A stretch of DNA of 47,951 nt. Origin: an uncultured Mordavella sp. GTDB lineage: Bacteria > Bacillota > Clostridia > Lachnospirales > Lachnospiraceae. Every line of letters starts with the position of its first letter. Position 1 is the first letter of the stretch. Positions 1 to 9,154 of this stretch are shown here, in pieces. The position numbers were made by a program, and so were the translations under genes. The notes under the pieces were generated by a model. That model saw only the letters and a list, made by a program, of their open reading frames with translations, was not told where the DNA came from and did not search any database. Location of the stretch: assembly GCA_902406105.1 (NCBI GenBank), contig CABPCP010000016.1, positions 1-47,951 on the forward strand, written 5' to 3'.

Positions 1-695
1 ATTGTGTCGCACACCCGGATTTTGATCGGGATCTTATATTCCTCCATCAGATGCATGAGTTCCATACAGAAAGGAATCACAAAGCCATAAATATCCGATC
101 TTGTAATATCTTCCAGGTGGCATCTGGGACTGATCCCAGTCTCCAAACATTCCCGGATAACAGAAAGATACTGTTCCATAGCCTTGCGCCTTGTGGTCTT
201 TAGCTTGTAAAAAATGTGATAATCTGAGCAGCTGACCAGAATTCCAGTTTCTTTCAGACCGATTTCTTTTACCAGCTCAAAATCTTTCTTGCTGGCCCGG
301 ATCCAACTGGTCACCTCAGGGAATTCATAGCCCCTCTCCAGACACTTGTATACCGCATCCCGGTCCTTCTTGCTGTATAAGAAAAATTCACTCTGCCTGA
401 TCTTCCCATTGGGACCGCCCAGACGGTGGAGAAAATCATATAAAGTCACAATCTGCTCCGTACTGTAAGGCGCCCGCGACTGCTGGCCGTCACGGAAAGT
501 GGTATCCGTAATCCAGATCTCGTCCGGCATACAGTGGGGCACGATCCTGTCATTAAAGGCAATCTTCGGAACCTCGTCATAATGAAATAAATTCCGAAAC
601 ACATTGGGCTGCTCCACATCCACCAGCGGATACATATGCTCTTCAAGCTGCAAAAGATTCGTATGACTGTCAAAATATACCTTCCTGTTTTCCAA
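1..695 (-). CDS. HMG-CoA lyase/isopropylmalate synthase-like (DRE-TIM) protein, 3' end cut by window
   Basis: This reading frame runs off the left edge, leaving 231 codons. It starts with TTG at 695, nine bases after AAGGAG. In-frame ATGs at 722 and 740 are possible, but 740 is almost on the promoter. Residues 64-72 (DTTFRDGQQ) are the metal-binding start of a DRE-TIM metallolyase/pyruvate carboxyltransferase barrel, the fold shared by HMG-CoA lyase, citramalate and isopropylmalate synthases. An N-terminal extension of about 60 residues precedes the barrel. The visible part ends at strand motif RVCDT, so the later His metal ligands lie outside. The substrate cannot be read from this fragment. 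The gene lies downstream of ilvA on the same strand but has its own promoter. It may be an acyl-transfer or acyl-cleaving enzyme of unknown specificity. Confidence 0.75.
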   Translation of the reverse strand, partial: MENRKVYFDSHTNLLQLEEHMYPLVDVEQPNVFRNLFHYDEVPKIAFNDRIVPHCMPDEIWITDTTFRDGQQSRAPYSTEQIVTLYDFLHRLGGPNGKIRQSEFFLYSKKDRDAVYKCLERGYEFPEVTSWIRASKKDFELVKEIGLKETGILVSCSDYHIFYKLKTTRRKAMEQYLSVIRECLETGISPRCHLEDITRSDIYGFVIPFCMELMHLMEEYKIPIKIRVCDT

Positions 696-744
696 GTTTC
701 TCGTCTCCTTCCTATTTCTCATGCTTCCTTCAAATCGCATTATA

Positions 745-766
745 GTATAATTGTATACAATTATAC
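745..766. promoter_or_regulatory. 22-bp perfect palindrome, probable operator
   Basis: The half-site GTATAATTGTA is followed directly by its exact reverse complement, giving 22 bp of unbroken dyad symmetry centred at 755/756. The core TTGTATACAA resembles sites bound by GntR-family dimers (family knowledge from memory). It covers the -10 box of the DRE-TIM gene promoter, so a bound protein would block RNA polymerase. No regulator gene is adjacent within the window. Confidence 0.6.
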
Positions 767-778
767 GTTTTATGTCAA
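750..778 (-). promoter_or_regulatory. sigma-A promoter of the DRE-TIM gene
   Basis: On the minus strand TTGACA (778-773) and TACAAT (755-750) are separated by exactly 17 bases. Transcription would begin near 743, about 48 bases before the TTG start. A perfect palindrome overlaps the -10 box and spacer. The rest of the 741-956 spacer holds no gene I can support. An imperfect hairpin lies at about 922-950 but lacks a T-run, so I do not call it a terminator for ilvA. Confidence 0.75.
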
Positions 779-956
779 CACAGAAAAATTTGAGAAACAA
801 CCAGGAAAATTCCAAAAATATCCTCCATTTGCAAATAAAAATGGCGAAAAGACAGAGTGACAATTTAGAAAACTCCATCAATTCGCCGTTCGGGTACACC
901 CCAGATGCTAATTCCAGACGTATCACTTCTTCAAAAGGCTACGTCCTGGTATAAAA

Positions 957-2171
957 TTAATACAATTTCGCTCCGATTTCTCTCGGACGCAGTCCCTCGT
1001 CTTCCAGCGCCTGCATGATCGCATGTTTATGCTCTGTGCCGAAGGCTTCAACGGTAAGCCGCAGTTCTACCGCCGCGTTCCGATTTGTGCTTACGAACTG
1101 GTTATGTTCGATCTTGATAACGTTGCCCTGAGCGTCGGCAACGGTCTTGGCGGTGCGCACCAGCTCGCCCGGCTTATCCGGCAGCAGGACGGATACGGAG
1201 AAGATCCGGTCTCGCTGGATCAGTCCGTGCTGTACCACGGAGGACATAGTGATGATGTCCATATTTCCGCCGCTTAAGATAGACACTGCTTTCTTTCCTT
1301 TCAGATCTAACTGTTTCAGGGCCGCTACCGTCAGCAAGCCTGAATTTTCCACAATCATCTTATGATTTTCCACCATATCCAGGAAAGCGCCGATCAGCTC
1401 GTCATCCTGCACAGTCAGGATCCGGTCGATATTCTCTTTCGCATAGGGGAAAATCTTCTCTCCCACTTTCTTCACTGCTGTACCATCGGCAATGGTATCC
1501 GCGCTGTCCAGCGCCACCGGGCCGTCTGCCTGGAACGCGGCTGTCATGCTTGCCGCCGCCGCAGGCTCAACGCCAATGACCTGGATCTTGGGATTCAGCA
1601 TCTTTGCAAGAGTGGATACGCCTGTTACCAGGCCGCCGCCGCCGATGGGCGCCAGGATGTAATCTACAGTAGGCAGTTCCTGCACGATCTCCATTGCGAT
1701 CGTCCCCTGTCCAGTCGCGATATCCAGATCGTCAAACGGGTGCACAAAGGCCGCCCCCGTCTCCTCCGCTAATTTCAACGCATACGCGCAGGAATCATCA
1801 TAAACATCTCCGTGAAGGACCACTTCCGCGCCATAGCTTTTGGTACGGTTTACCTTGATCAGGGGCGTAACCGTAGGCATTACGATCGTCGCCTTGCACC
1901 CAAATTTCTGAGCCGCAAACGCTACTCCCTGGGCATGATTGCCGGCGGAAGCTGTTACCAGGCCTTTTTCCCGTTCTTCTTCTGACATGGTACTGATCTT
2001 ATAATATGCCCCTCTTACTTTGTAAGCGCCGGTATACTGCATATTTTCCGGCTTCAAGTAGATCCGGCCGCCTGTCTGCCGACTTAAATATTCGCTGTAG
2101 ACCAGCTTAGTGGGAAGAGTCACATTTTTCACGATTTCGCTTGCCTGTTCAAATTTTTCTAACGTCAACAT
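957..2171 (-). CDS. ilvA: Threonine ammonia-lyase with C-terminal ACT-like domain
   Basis: PLP enzyme (fold type II) converting threonine to 2-oxobutyrate and ammonia, the first step to isoleucine or a catabolic route to propionate. The PLP lysine is in TGAYKVRGA near residue 53, the phosphate/substrate loop is SAGNHAQG near 97, and the glycine-rich PLP-phosphate loop is GGGGL near 178. The last 80 residues (FSVSVLLPDKPGEL onward) look like one ACT-type domain. This matches the about 400-residue short form rather than the 510-residue biosynthetic enzyme with two ACT repeats. The start is the ATG at 2171, six bases after AGGAGG. The earlier ATG at 2177 touches that site and is unlikely. It follows ftsY by about 50 bases and is probably cotranscribed with it. 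Confidence 0.92.
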   Translation of the reverse strand: MLTLEKFEQASEIVKNVTLPTKLVYSEYLSRQTGGRIYLKPENMQYTGAYKVRGAYYKISTMSEEEREKGLVTASAGNHAQGVAFAAQKFGCKATIVMPTVTPLIKVNRTKSYGAEVVLHGDVYDDSCAYALKLAEETGAAFVHPFDDLDIATGQGTIAMEIVQELPTVDYILAPIGGGGLVTGVSTLAKMLNPKIQVIGVEPAAAASMTAAFQADGPVALDSADTIADGTAVKKVGEKIFPYAKENIDRILTVQDDELIGAFLDMVENHKMIVENSGLLTVAALKQLDLKGKKAVSILSGGNMDIITMSSVVQHGLIQRDRIFSVSVLLPDKPGELVRTAKTVADAQGNVIKIEHNQFVSTNRNAAVELRLTVEAFGTEHKHAIMQALEDEGLRPREIGAKLY

Positions 2172-2221
2172 ATCCATCCTCCTGTTCTTTTTACAAATTA
2201 TCAGTCACCGATCCTATAAAC

Positions 2222-3172
2222 TTACGCTTCCTCTGACGCTGTCTCTCCAGAAAACAATGCTTTCACAAAGGTATCGGAATCGAATTTCTGAAGATCATCT
2301 ATCGTCTCGCCCACGCCGATATATTTTACCGGGATTCCCAGCTCCGCCTGGATCGCTACCGCGATCCCGCCTTTTGCCGTCCCGTCCATCTTTGTCAAAA
2401 TAATGCCGGTAATGTCTGCCACTTCGCTAAACTCTTTTGCCTGCTGCAAAGCATTCTGGCCAGTAGTCGCATCTAGAACCACTAATGTTTCTCTATAGGC
2501 TTCTCCATATTCCCGTTCGATGATCCGGTTCATCTTCTTCAGTTCTTCCATTAAGTTCTTTTTGTTATGGAGTCTTCCCGCCGTATCGACCAAAAGGACA
2601 TCCGCGTGCCTTGCCTTAGCGGCCGCGACCGCATCGTAGACTACAGAAGCGGGATCCGCTCCCTCCTGTCCGCCGATCAGTTCTGCCTGTGAGCGCGCCG
2701 CCCATTCTTTCAGCTGCTCGCCGGCAGCCGCCCGGAAGGTATCCGCCGCCGCAAGGACTACTTTCTTATGCTGGGCTCTCAGTTTTCCGGCCAGCTTGCC
2801 GATCGTGGTCGTCTTGCCTACTCCATTTACACCGATCACCATAACTACAGAGGTTTTTTCCTCAAACTCATAGGCCGCTTCCCCCACATCCATCTGCTCC
2901 CGGATGCTTTCGATCAAAAGCTCCCTGCAGTCTTTCGGTTCCTTGATGTGCTGTTCCTTCACCTTGGCCCTTAAGTCCTCCAGGATTTCTTCCGTCGCCT
3001 GAACTCCCAGATCTCCCATGATCAGAACTTCTTCCAGTTCTTCATAGAAATCTTCGTCAATGTGAGAAAATCCGCTGAAAATACTGTCCATGCCGGATAC
3101 TATATTGTCCCTGGTCTTTCCAAGCCCCGCCACCAGTCGTTTAAAAAAACCGCCTTTCTTTTCTTCCGCCAT
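2222..3172 (-). CDS. ftsY: Signal recognition particle receptor FtsY
   Basis: GTPase that docks SRP-ribosome complexes at the membrane for cotranslational insertion. The N-terminal helical N domain (about 1-95) is followed by the NG GTPase: P-loop GVNGVGKTTT at 114-123, DTFRAAAGEQL insertion-box region, DTAGRLHNKKNL (G3), and TKMDGTAKGG (G4 and closing motif). At 316 residues it lacks the long acidic A domain of the E. coli protein, as is normal in Firmicutes. It starts 23 bases after smc, with GGAGGG ahead of the ATG. The smc-ftsY order is conserved in Clostridia. Confidence 0.97.
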   Translation of the reverse strand: MAEEKKGGFFKRLVAGLGKTRDNIVSGMDSIFSGFSHIDEDFYEELEEVLIMGDLGVQATEEILEDLRAKVKEQHIKEPKDCRELLIESIREQMDVGEAAYEFEEKTSVVMVIGVNGVGKTTTIGKLAGKLRAQHKKVVLAAADTFRAAAGEQLKEWAARSQAELIGGQEGADPASVVYDAVAAAKARHADVLLVDTAGRLHNKKNLMEELKKMNRIIEREYGEAYRETLVVLDATTGQNALQQAKEFSEVADITGIILTKMDGTAKGGIAVAIQAELGIPVKYIGVGETIDDLQKFDSDTFVKALFSGETASEEA

Positions 3173-3195
3173 CGCTTTCCCTCCTTTATGCTGTC

Positions 3196-6100
3196 CTATT
3201 TGTCCAGTTCCCCTTCCAGAAGACTGACAGATACCAGTGTCGACACTCCCTTCTCCTGCATGGTGATCCCATACAGACGGTCTGCCGCCGTCATCGTCCC
3301 CCTTCTGTGGGTGATCACGATAAACTGGGTATTTTCCGTTAATTTGTGGAGATACTTCGCAAACCTTACCACATTGTTATCATCCAGTGCCGCCTCGATC
3401 TCATCCAGCAGGCAGAATGGCGATGGTTTCAGATTCTGGATCGCAAACAGCAGTGATATGGCCGTCAGCGCTTTTTCTCCGCCGGACAACTGCATCATAT
3501 TCTGTAGCTTCTTTCCCGGCGGCTGGGCAATGATCCGAATCCCCGCCTCCAAAATATCCTCGTCTTCCATCAGTTCCAGAGTTCCTTTTCCGCCGCCGAA
3601 TAATTCCTTGAACACCGCGTCGAATTCTTCAGAAATCCTGGCAAACTGTTCCTGGAATTGCTTGCGCATGGCGGCATCCAGCTCATCGATGATCTGAACC
3701 AGAGTCGCTTCCGCTTCCACCAGGTCGTCATGCTGCTTCTTCAGGAAATCATACCGCTCAAACAAGTTCTTGTAGTCTTCGATAGCATTTACATTTACAT
3801 TCCCGAGGCCTTTGATCTCGCCTTTCAACTCCTGGATCCTGCGTTTCATTTTCGCAAGGTCCGTCAGCTTCTCATCCCGGATCTCCAGCGCCCGGTTGTA
3901 GGTAAGCTCATATTCTTCCCACATATAATCGATCTGTTTCTGGGAAGCCGCCCCATAGCTTTCTTTCTGGCTTTCCAAACGAAACACTTCTTTATCCAAT
4001 TCCGCCATGTGATTGGAAAGTTCTTCTCTTTTTTGGAGAAATGTTTTGTGCTTTTGGGTAAGTTCTTCCCGCTCCACTTTGTATTTCTCGATTTCTGCCT
4101 GTATCTCAGCGAAAAGCTCTCCGGAATTCTCAATAGTCTGCTTAAGGTCCTGGATCTGAGCTTCTTTTTCCTGGATTTCTTTTGATGTGCCTCCCTTGCT
4201 TTCCTCCAGTTCCGTTAATTCTTCCTGGAATTTCTCCATCTCTTCCTGGATACGGGTCACATTTTCCAGTACAAATTCATATTTTTGTTCCAGCCCCGCG
4301 CAGACCAGATGGACTTCTTCTGCCGTCTTCTGTCTGGCAGTTTCAATTTCATGCTCCTGATCCAGCGCCGCCTGATCTTCCTGGATACGGGCCGTCAGCT
4401 GGGTTTCCAGTTCTTCTGAAGTATCCAGCTCCACATTGATAGACTCCTGATTATCCATGATATCTGTAATCTGCCGATCCAGATCCTGGCCTTCCTTCTG
4501 GATATCTTCCACCAGATCTCTGGCCGCTTTAGCTCTGGCTCCTGCCTGATCCGCGTTCATTTTGGCCGTATTCTGCACAACATAAGCTTTTTGCAGTTCT
4601 TCCTTGATCTGCTCGATCTTTTCATAATATCCGGTCCGGACTTGGCGCAGTCTGTCTGATTCCGCCTCCAGCTCGTCCATTTCCTTTTTCAGCTGCAGGA
4701 CCGTTTTCTCAAATTCTTCGATCTCCCGCCTTCTGCTCAGAAGATTGCTGGAATTCTTAAAGGCTCCGCCAGTCATCGATCCTCCCGGGTTGATCAGTTC
4801 TCCTTCCAGTGTGACGATCCTGAGAGACTGCTGATATTTCCTGGCGATCCTGGTGCCCGTGTCGATGTGGTCTACTACCAAGGTCCTCCCGAGAAGAAAG
4901 CCTACCAATTCCCGATATGCCGGGTCTGTCTTCACCAGCGTGTCCGCAATCCCGATCGCTCCCGGCTCCTTTAACGCCTCTGGCCTTGCCAGACCGCCTC
5001 TGGCCTTCATACTGGTGAGAGGAAGGAAGGTTGCCCTTCCAAAACGATTCTGCTTTAAGAACTGGATCATCCGTTTCGCGGTCTCTTCATCGGCAGTGAC
5101 AATATTCTGGATATTGCCGCCAAGCGCCGTCTCCACAGCGATCTCGTAATTCTTCTCTACTTTGATAAGATCCGCTACCACGCCCAGAAGCCCCGGCTCC
5201 CTCCCCTTGTGGTCCATGACTTTCCGGATACTGTTTCCGTACCCGTCATACCGCTCTGTAATATTTTTTAAAGACTCCAGACGGGACTGTTCTCTGTGAT
5301 AAGCGGTCTGGCCAATCCGGAATTTCTCCGTTCTTCCAGCCAGATCCTTCTGGATCTTTTGGATCTTCTCCTCATACTGGCTGCTGTTTGCTGTCAGCTT
5401 GCGAATCTTGCCGGAAATCTCTTCTAACTCTTCCAGGTATCCGTTCTGCAGCCTTTCCTGGGCCGCCGCTTCCTCTTGGGTCTCCTTGCTCCGATGGTCC
5501 AACTGTTCTCTTCGCACCTGGATCTGCTCCAGCATGGTGTCGTATTTCTGGATCTTCGCTTTCGTGGAAGCCCGGTTGTTTAAAAGCTCCATGATATCGC
5601 TTTTATTCTTATCGATCGCGGCGGACAGGGTCGCGATCCTGGTCTGGACCGTGATCAATTCTTCCCTGGCCTTATTTTCCTCCGCTTTTTTCGCTTCCAG
5701 ATCCCCCCGGATACTTTCCTGTTCCCGCCTTCGCTCCCGCAGCTGGCTGTCCCGCTCCATCAGTTCTGATTCAATGGTTTTGGCCCGCTGGTCGTAATGC
5801 TCATCATTCATATGGGCGCTGTGGATCTGTTCTTTCAAAAGGGCAATCTGGTTCTCCAGCTGCTGCTTGAGGATGGTAGTCTCGTTTAGCTGACTTTTGG
5901 CCTTCTCAATGGAAGCCTCGATGCCATCCACCTGTTCCTCTACCGACTCATATTCCTGCTTCATATCCGCGTAAGCGCTGCCGGATTCCTCCAATTCCTG
6001 ACGGGCGGCCTCCAGTTTTCCTTCGATTCCCTGGATCTGCTCTTGGATCCTGGCCGTCTCAAGCAGAAACATATTGATATCATATCTTTTTAATTCTTCC

Positions 6101-6756
6101 TTTTTTCTGAGATATTCCCTGGCCGTCTCCGCCTGTTTCTCCAAGGGCTTGATCTGCTTTTCCAGCTCTGCCAGGATATCATTGACGCGAAGAAGATTCT
6201 GGCGTTCTTCTTCCAGCTTCTTCACCGATAGATTTTTTCGACGTTTGAATTTGACGATTCCCGCGGCCTCATCGAAGAGTTCCCGCCGTTCCTCCGGCTT
6301 ACCGCTCAATATCTTGTCAATCTGCCCCTGTCCGATGATCGAATAACCCTCTTTTCCAATCCCGGTATCGTAGAACAACTCATTTACGTCCTTAAGTCTG
6401 CAGGGGCTCCCATTAATAAGATATTCACTTTCCCCGGAACGGTACAGCCTTCGGGCTACCGTCACCTCCTCAAACTCAATAGGAAGCTGGTGGTCAGAGT
6501 TATCAAGAGTAATAGCCACAGAAGCATAGCTCAAAGGCTTTCTATTTTCAGTTCCGGAGAAAATCACATCCTGCATACTTCCGCCGCGCAGCTGTTTTAC
6601 TCTTTGTTCACCAAGCACCCAGCGCACCGCGTCCGCCACATTGCTCTTTCCGCTGCCGTTAGGTCCTACGATCCCGGTGATTCCATTATGAAAATCAAAT
6701 TTGATCTTGTGGGCGAAGGATTTAAAACCTTGAACCTCGATACTTTTTAAATACAT
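3196..6756 (-). CDS. smc: Chromosome segregation ATPase SMC
   Basis: Core of the bacterial condensin that extrudes and compacts the chromosome with ScpA/ScpB. The 1186-residue chain has the full layout: N-terminal ATPase half with Walker [10 protein letters not shown] at 31-39, coiled coil to about 510, hinge at about 520-660 ([12 protein letters not shown] to GGSMTGGAF), return coiled coil, then C-terminal half with signature [10 protein letters not shown] and Walker [13 protein letters not shown]. The length is normal for the family. It starts seven bases after rnc stops, so the two are translated from one message. No internal promoter was seen. Confidence 0.98.
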   Translation of the reverse strand: MYLKSIEVQGFKSFAHKIKFDFHNGITGIVGPNGSGKSNVADAVRWVLGEQRVKQLRGGSMQDVIFSGTENRKPLSYASVAITLDNSDHQLPIEFEEVTVARRLYRSGESEYLINGSPCRLKDVNELFYDTGIGKEGYSIIGQGQIDKILSGKPEERRELFDEAAGIVKFKRRKNLSVKKLEEERQNLLRVNDILAELEKQIKPLEKQAETAREYLRKKEELKRYDINMFLLETARIQEQIQGIEGKLEAARQELEESGSAYADMKQEYESVEEQVDGIEASIEKAKSQLNETTILKQQLENQIALLKEQIHSAHMNDEHYDQRAKTIESELMERDSQLRERRREQESIRGDLEAKKAEENKAREELITVQTRIATLSAAIDKNKSDIMELLNNRASTKAKIQKYDTMLEQIQVRREQLDHRSKETQEEAAAQERLQNGYLEELEEISGKIRKLTANSSQYEEKIQKIQKDLAGRTEKFRIGQTAYHREQSRLESLKNITERYDGYGNSIRKVMDHKGREPGLLGVVADLIKVEKNYEIAVETALGGNIQNIVTADEETAKRMIQFLKQNRFGRATFLPLTSMKARGGLARPEALKEPGAIGIADTLVKTDPAYRELVGFLLGRTLVVDHIDTGTRIARKYQQSLRIVTLEGELINPGGSMTGGAFKNSSNLLSRRREIEEFEKTVLQLKKEMDELEAESDRLRQVRTGYYEKIEQIKEELQKAYVVQNTAKMNADQAGARAKAARDLVEDIQKEGQDLDRQITDIMDNQESINVELDTSEELETQLTARIQEDQAALDQEHEIETARQKTAEEVHLVCAGLEQKYEFVLENVTRIQEEMEKFQEELTELEESKGGTSKEIQEKEAQIQDLKQTIENSGELFAEIQAEIEKYKVEREELTQKHKTFLQKREELSNHMAELDKEVFRLESQKESYGAASQKQIDYMWEEYELTYNRALEIRDEKLTDLAKMKRRIQELKGEIKGLGNVNVNAIEDYKNLFERYDFLKKQHDDLVEAEATLVQIIDELDAAMRKQFQEQFARISEEFDAVFKELFGGGKGTLELMEDEDILEAGIRIIAQPPGKKLQNMMQLSGGEKALTAISLLFAIQNLKPSPFCLLDEIEAALDDNNVVRFAKYLHKLTENTQFIVITHRRGTMTAADRLYGITMQEKGVSTLVSVSLLEGELDK

Positions 6757-6763
6757 ATTCCAC

Positions 6764-7462
6764 CTACTTTATATCCCGCTTTTTCAAGGCAAGCAGGGCT
6801 TGATAAGCCGCTTCCTGCTCCGCCCGCTTTTTTGTGTGTCCCATGCCCGTTCCATAAGCTTCCTCTCCAATGTATACTGCCGTTTGGAAGGATTTGTCAT
6901 GATCAGGGCCCTTTTCACCGATCAGGCGGTAAGAAATCTTCTCCCCTTTGAAATATCCCTGCACAACTTCCTGAAGGATAGTCTTGCTATCGAAAAAGAG
7001 TTTTTTCTTCTCAATATCATTCAGTACTACCCGGTGAATAAACTCTTTCGCATTAGTAAAACCACCGTCCATATAGATCGCGCCGATCAAAGCCTCCAGC
7101 GCATCCGATGTCAGAGATTCCCGCTTCCGGCCTCCCGTAGCCTCTTCTCCTTTTCCTAGCATAAGATAAGACCCAAGTCCCAATTCTCTTGCGCAGAACG
7201 CAAGCGCCGGTTCGCAGACGATACCCGCCCTCATCCGAGTCAGCTCTCCTTCCGGGTAATTCGCCTTATCCCGAAACAGATATTCGCTGGTCACAAGTTC
7301 CAACACCGCATCTCCCAGGAATTCCAGCCGTTCGTTGCACTCATATCTTTCCATCTGGGCCTCATTGATGTAGGACTTATGGGTCATCGCCCGTTCCAGA
7401 AGCCGGAAATCATGAAACTGATATCCCGTTTTTTTCTCCAATTCTCTCAAATCTTTTCCCAT
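6764..7462 (-). CDS. rnc: Ribonuclease III
   Basis: Double-strand-specific endoribonuclease that processes rRNA precursors and structured RNAs. It has the catalytic signature NERLEFLGDAVLELV near residue 40 of the chain and acidic residues of the second metal cluster in SDALEALIGAIYMDGG. A C-terminal double-stranded-RNA-binding domain begins near TILQEVVQ and ends KRAEQEAAYQALLAL. I place the start at the ATG at 7462, which has GGGAGAG just upstream. The ATG at 7474 lies in the terminator T-run downstream of acpP and has no ribosome site. The rnc-smc-ftsY order is standard. Confidence 0.95.
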   Translation of the reverse strand: MGKDLRELEKKTGYQFHDFRLLERAMTHKSYINEAQMERYECNERLEFLGDAVLELVTSEYLFRDKANYPEGELTRMRAGIVCEPALAFCARELGLGSYLMLGKGEEATGGRKRESLTSDALEALIGAIYMDGGFTNAKEFIHRVVLNDIEKKKLFFDSKTILQEVVQGYFKGEKISYRLIGEKGPDHDKSFQTAVYIGEEAYGTGMGHTKKRAEQEAAYQALLALKKRDIK

Positions 7463-7474
7463 ACTCTCTCCCAT

Positions 7475-7504
7475 AAAACGAAAAAGCCCTACCGGGCTTT
7501 TTCG
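7475..7504 (-). terminator. Terminator-like hairpin between acpP and rnc
   Basis: An 11-bp perfect stem (CGAAAAAGCCC, 7479-7489, with its complement at 7494-7504) and a 4-base loop is followed on the minus strand by only four T residues. It lies inside an otherwise continuous plsX-to-ilvA gene run. No promoter for rnc is visible after it, so it probably attenuates rather than stops transcription. Confidence 0.65.
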
Positions 7505-7520
7505 TCTCCTAAAACCATGC

Positions 7521-7754
7521 CTAGTTGTTTGTTGCCGCTTTGATCTGCTCTACGGCATCCCCTACTGTAGCGATCTTTTCCGCGTCTTCATTGTCGATTT
7601 CAATATCAAATGTCTCTTCGATCCCCATAATGATCTGGAAAATATCCAAAGAATCTGCTCCCAGGTCGTCCACAAATTTAGACTCCATTGTAATTTCCTG
7701 CGCCTCTACATTCAGCACATCTGAAATGATCTCCTGCAGTTTTTCAAATTCCAT
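7521..7754 (-). CDS. acpP: Acyl carrier protein
   Basis: A 77-residue acidic carrier that holds growing fatty acyl chains on a 4'-phosphopantetheine arm. The attachment site is Ser35 in GADSLD. The four-helix ACP pattern is complete ([12 protein letters not shown], then [15 protein letters not shown], and DAVEQIKAA). AGGAG precedes the ATG. It follows plsX by 29 bases, which fits joint supply of acyl-ACP for phosphatidic acid synthesis. Confidence 0.97.
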   Translation of the reverse strand: MEFEKLQEIISDVLNVEAQEITMESKFVDDLGADSLDIFQIIMGIEETFDIEIDNEDAEKIATVGDAVEQIKAATNN

Positions 7755-7783
7755 ACTCTTTTCTCCTTTTCTAAACTGATAAT

Positions 7784-8809
7784 TTATGACTCAGCCGCTT
7801 CCTCGCCGGCTTGAATACAATCTCTGATCTTTTCGTTGATCCTCTGCTGTTTAAACGTACAGCACTGCCAGATCGTGTTGCGAACTTCCTTAGCTTTCGC
7901 GCTTCCGTGAGTTTTGACCACAAGTCCTTTCAACCCCAGCAATGGCGCTCCGCCATATTCTGTCGCGTCAAACGTCTTCAGCGTCTCTTTCAGGGCAGGT
8001 TTGACCAGAAGTGCGCCGATCTTGCTTCTTAGAGATGTCATCATCCCCCCTTTGATCTTCTCCATCAATACAGACCCCAGTCCTTCGTAAAGCTTCAGAA
8101 TCACATTTCCCGCGAACGCCTCGCAAACAACTACGTCTGCCTGTCCCCGCGGAATCTCTCTGGCCTCCACGCTTCCAATAAAATGAATCCCTTTTGTCTC
8201 CTTCAGCAGAGGAAACGTCTCTTTTACCAAGGCATTCCCTTTCTCTTCTTCCGCGCCGATATTGACAATTCCAACTTTAGGATTCCGGATGCCGACTACA
8301 TGCTCCATATAGATCGATCCCATCTTCGCAAACTGAACCAGATGAGAAGGCCTTGCGTCCACATTGGCACCGCAGTCTACCAGAAGACTTACTCCAGACG
8401 CCGTTGGGATCAGAGGTGCCAGCGGCGGGCGCTCCACGCCTTTCAGCCTTCCAACGATCACCTGTCCTCCCACAAGGATCGCCCCTGAGCTTCCTGCCGA
8501 CACAAAGGCATCTGCCTTTTCTTCCTTCACCATCTTCATTCCCACAACGATAGATGAATCCTTCTTCTTACGGATCGCGTTCACCGGCGGCTCAGCCGTC
8601 TCGATCACTTCCTGCGCCGGAACGATCTGGATCTGGTTTCCACTGTATCCATTCTTATCCAGCTCTTTCCTGATCACATCTTCCCGACCCACCAGACAGA
8701 CTTGGATATCCCTCCGTTCTGCCACAGCCTCCACTGCGCCTTTGACGATCTCGCCCGGAGCGTTGTCGCCGCCCATGGCATCCACGGCTACTGTTGTAAT
8801 TTCAGTCAT
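7784..8809 (-). CDS. plsX: Phosphate acyltransferase PlsX
   Basis: Peripheral membrane enzyme that makes acyl-phosphate from acyl-ACP and phosphate for PlsY, the first step of phospholipid synthesis in most Gram-positives. The N-terminal signature [12 protein letters not shown] and the later [15 protein letters not shown] and [12 protein letters not shown] blocks are typical. The 341-residue length is normal. AGGAGG lies 11 bases before the ATG. It has its own promoter and is separated from rpmF by a terminator, so plsX starts the long plsX-acpP-rnc-smc-ftsY-ilvA unit. Confidence 0.96.
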   Translation of the reverse strand: MTEITTVAVDAMGGDNAPGEIVKGAVEAVAERRDIQVCLVGREDVIRKELDKNGYSGNQIQIVPAQEVIETAEPPVNAIRKKKDSSIVVGMKMVKEEKADAFVSAGSSGAILVGGQVIVGRLKGVERPPLAPLIPTASGVSLLVDCGANVDARPSHLVQFAKMGSIYMEHVVGIRNPKVGIVNIGAEEEKGNALVKETFPLLKETKGIHFIGSVEAREIPRGQADVVVCEAFAGNVILKLYEGLGSVLMEKIKGGMMTSLRSKIGALLVKPALKETLKTFDATEYGGAPLLGLKGLVVKTHGSAKAKEVRNTIWQCCTFKQQRINEKIRDCIQAGEEAAES

Positions 8810-8841
8810 GATATATGATTCCTCCTAGCACTACTAGCATA

Positions 8842-8870
8842 ATTCTACTAGACCTTTTTCCAAAAATCAA
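8842..8870 (-). promoter_or_regulatory. plsX promoter with repeated CTAGTAG element
   Basis: Minus-strand TTGATT (8870-8865) and TAGAAT (8847-8842) are separated by 17 bases. The heptamer CTAGTAG occurs at 8851-8845, overlapping the -10 box, and again at 8837-8831, fourteen bases away. A third partial copy TGCTAG follows. The repeat could be a binding site for a lipid-synthesis regulator. It does not match the FapR or FabT operators as I remember them. Confidence 0.65.
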
Positions 8871-8907
8871 TATTTTTATCCATATATATACAGATTTCGT
8901 GAAAACG

Positions 8908-8947
8908 AAAAAAAGAATCGGGAACAAACTCTCACCTGTTCCCGATT
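8908..8947 (-). terminator. Terminator after rpmF
   Basis: Perfect 11-bp stem (AATCGGGAACA at 8916-8926 with its complement at 8937-8947), loop of 10, followed on the minus strand by C and then seven T residues. It ends the yceD-rpmF transcript just ahead of the plsX promoter. Confidence 0.88.
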
Positions 8948-8971
8948 GCTTTTTCATCTTTTCACTCATTC

Positions 8972-9151
8972 CTAGTCCTGAGGAATGATCTCTTTTTTGT
9001 TGTAAGAGCCACAGGCTTTGCATACTCTGTGAGGCATCATCAATTCGCCGCACTTGCTGCATTTCACCAGGTTTGGTGCGCTCATCTTCCAGTTAGCTCT
9101 TCTCTTATCTCTTCTTGCCTTTGAAGATTTGTTCTTTGGACAGATCGACAT
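8972..9151 (-). CDS. rpmF: 50S ribosomal protein L32
   Basis: A 59-residue basic ribosomal protein. It begins MSICPKNKSSKARRDKRRAN, the usual N-terminus with a run of basic residues that threads into 23S rRNA. It carries a zinc ribbon from two CxxC pairs (C31/C34 and C44/C47), so it is the zinc-binding form. The ribosome site AAGGAGG lies within the last codons of yceD and only three bases separate the two genes, so translation is coupled. Confidence 0.97.
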   Translation of the reverse strand: MSICPKNKSSKARRDKRRANWKMSAPNLVKCSKCGELMMPHRVCKACGSYNKKEIIPQD

Positions 9152-9154
9152 GGG

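Noticed and set aside
922..950. Terminator after ilvA
   Set aside because: A 9-bp imperfect stem is present on the minus strand but the loop is long and no T-run follows.
636..954. Plus-strand ORFs of 67-74 residues in the spacer before ilvA
   Set aside because: Low-complexity translations without family features or ribosome site; they overlap a convincing minus-strand promoter and palindrome.
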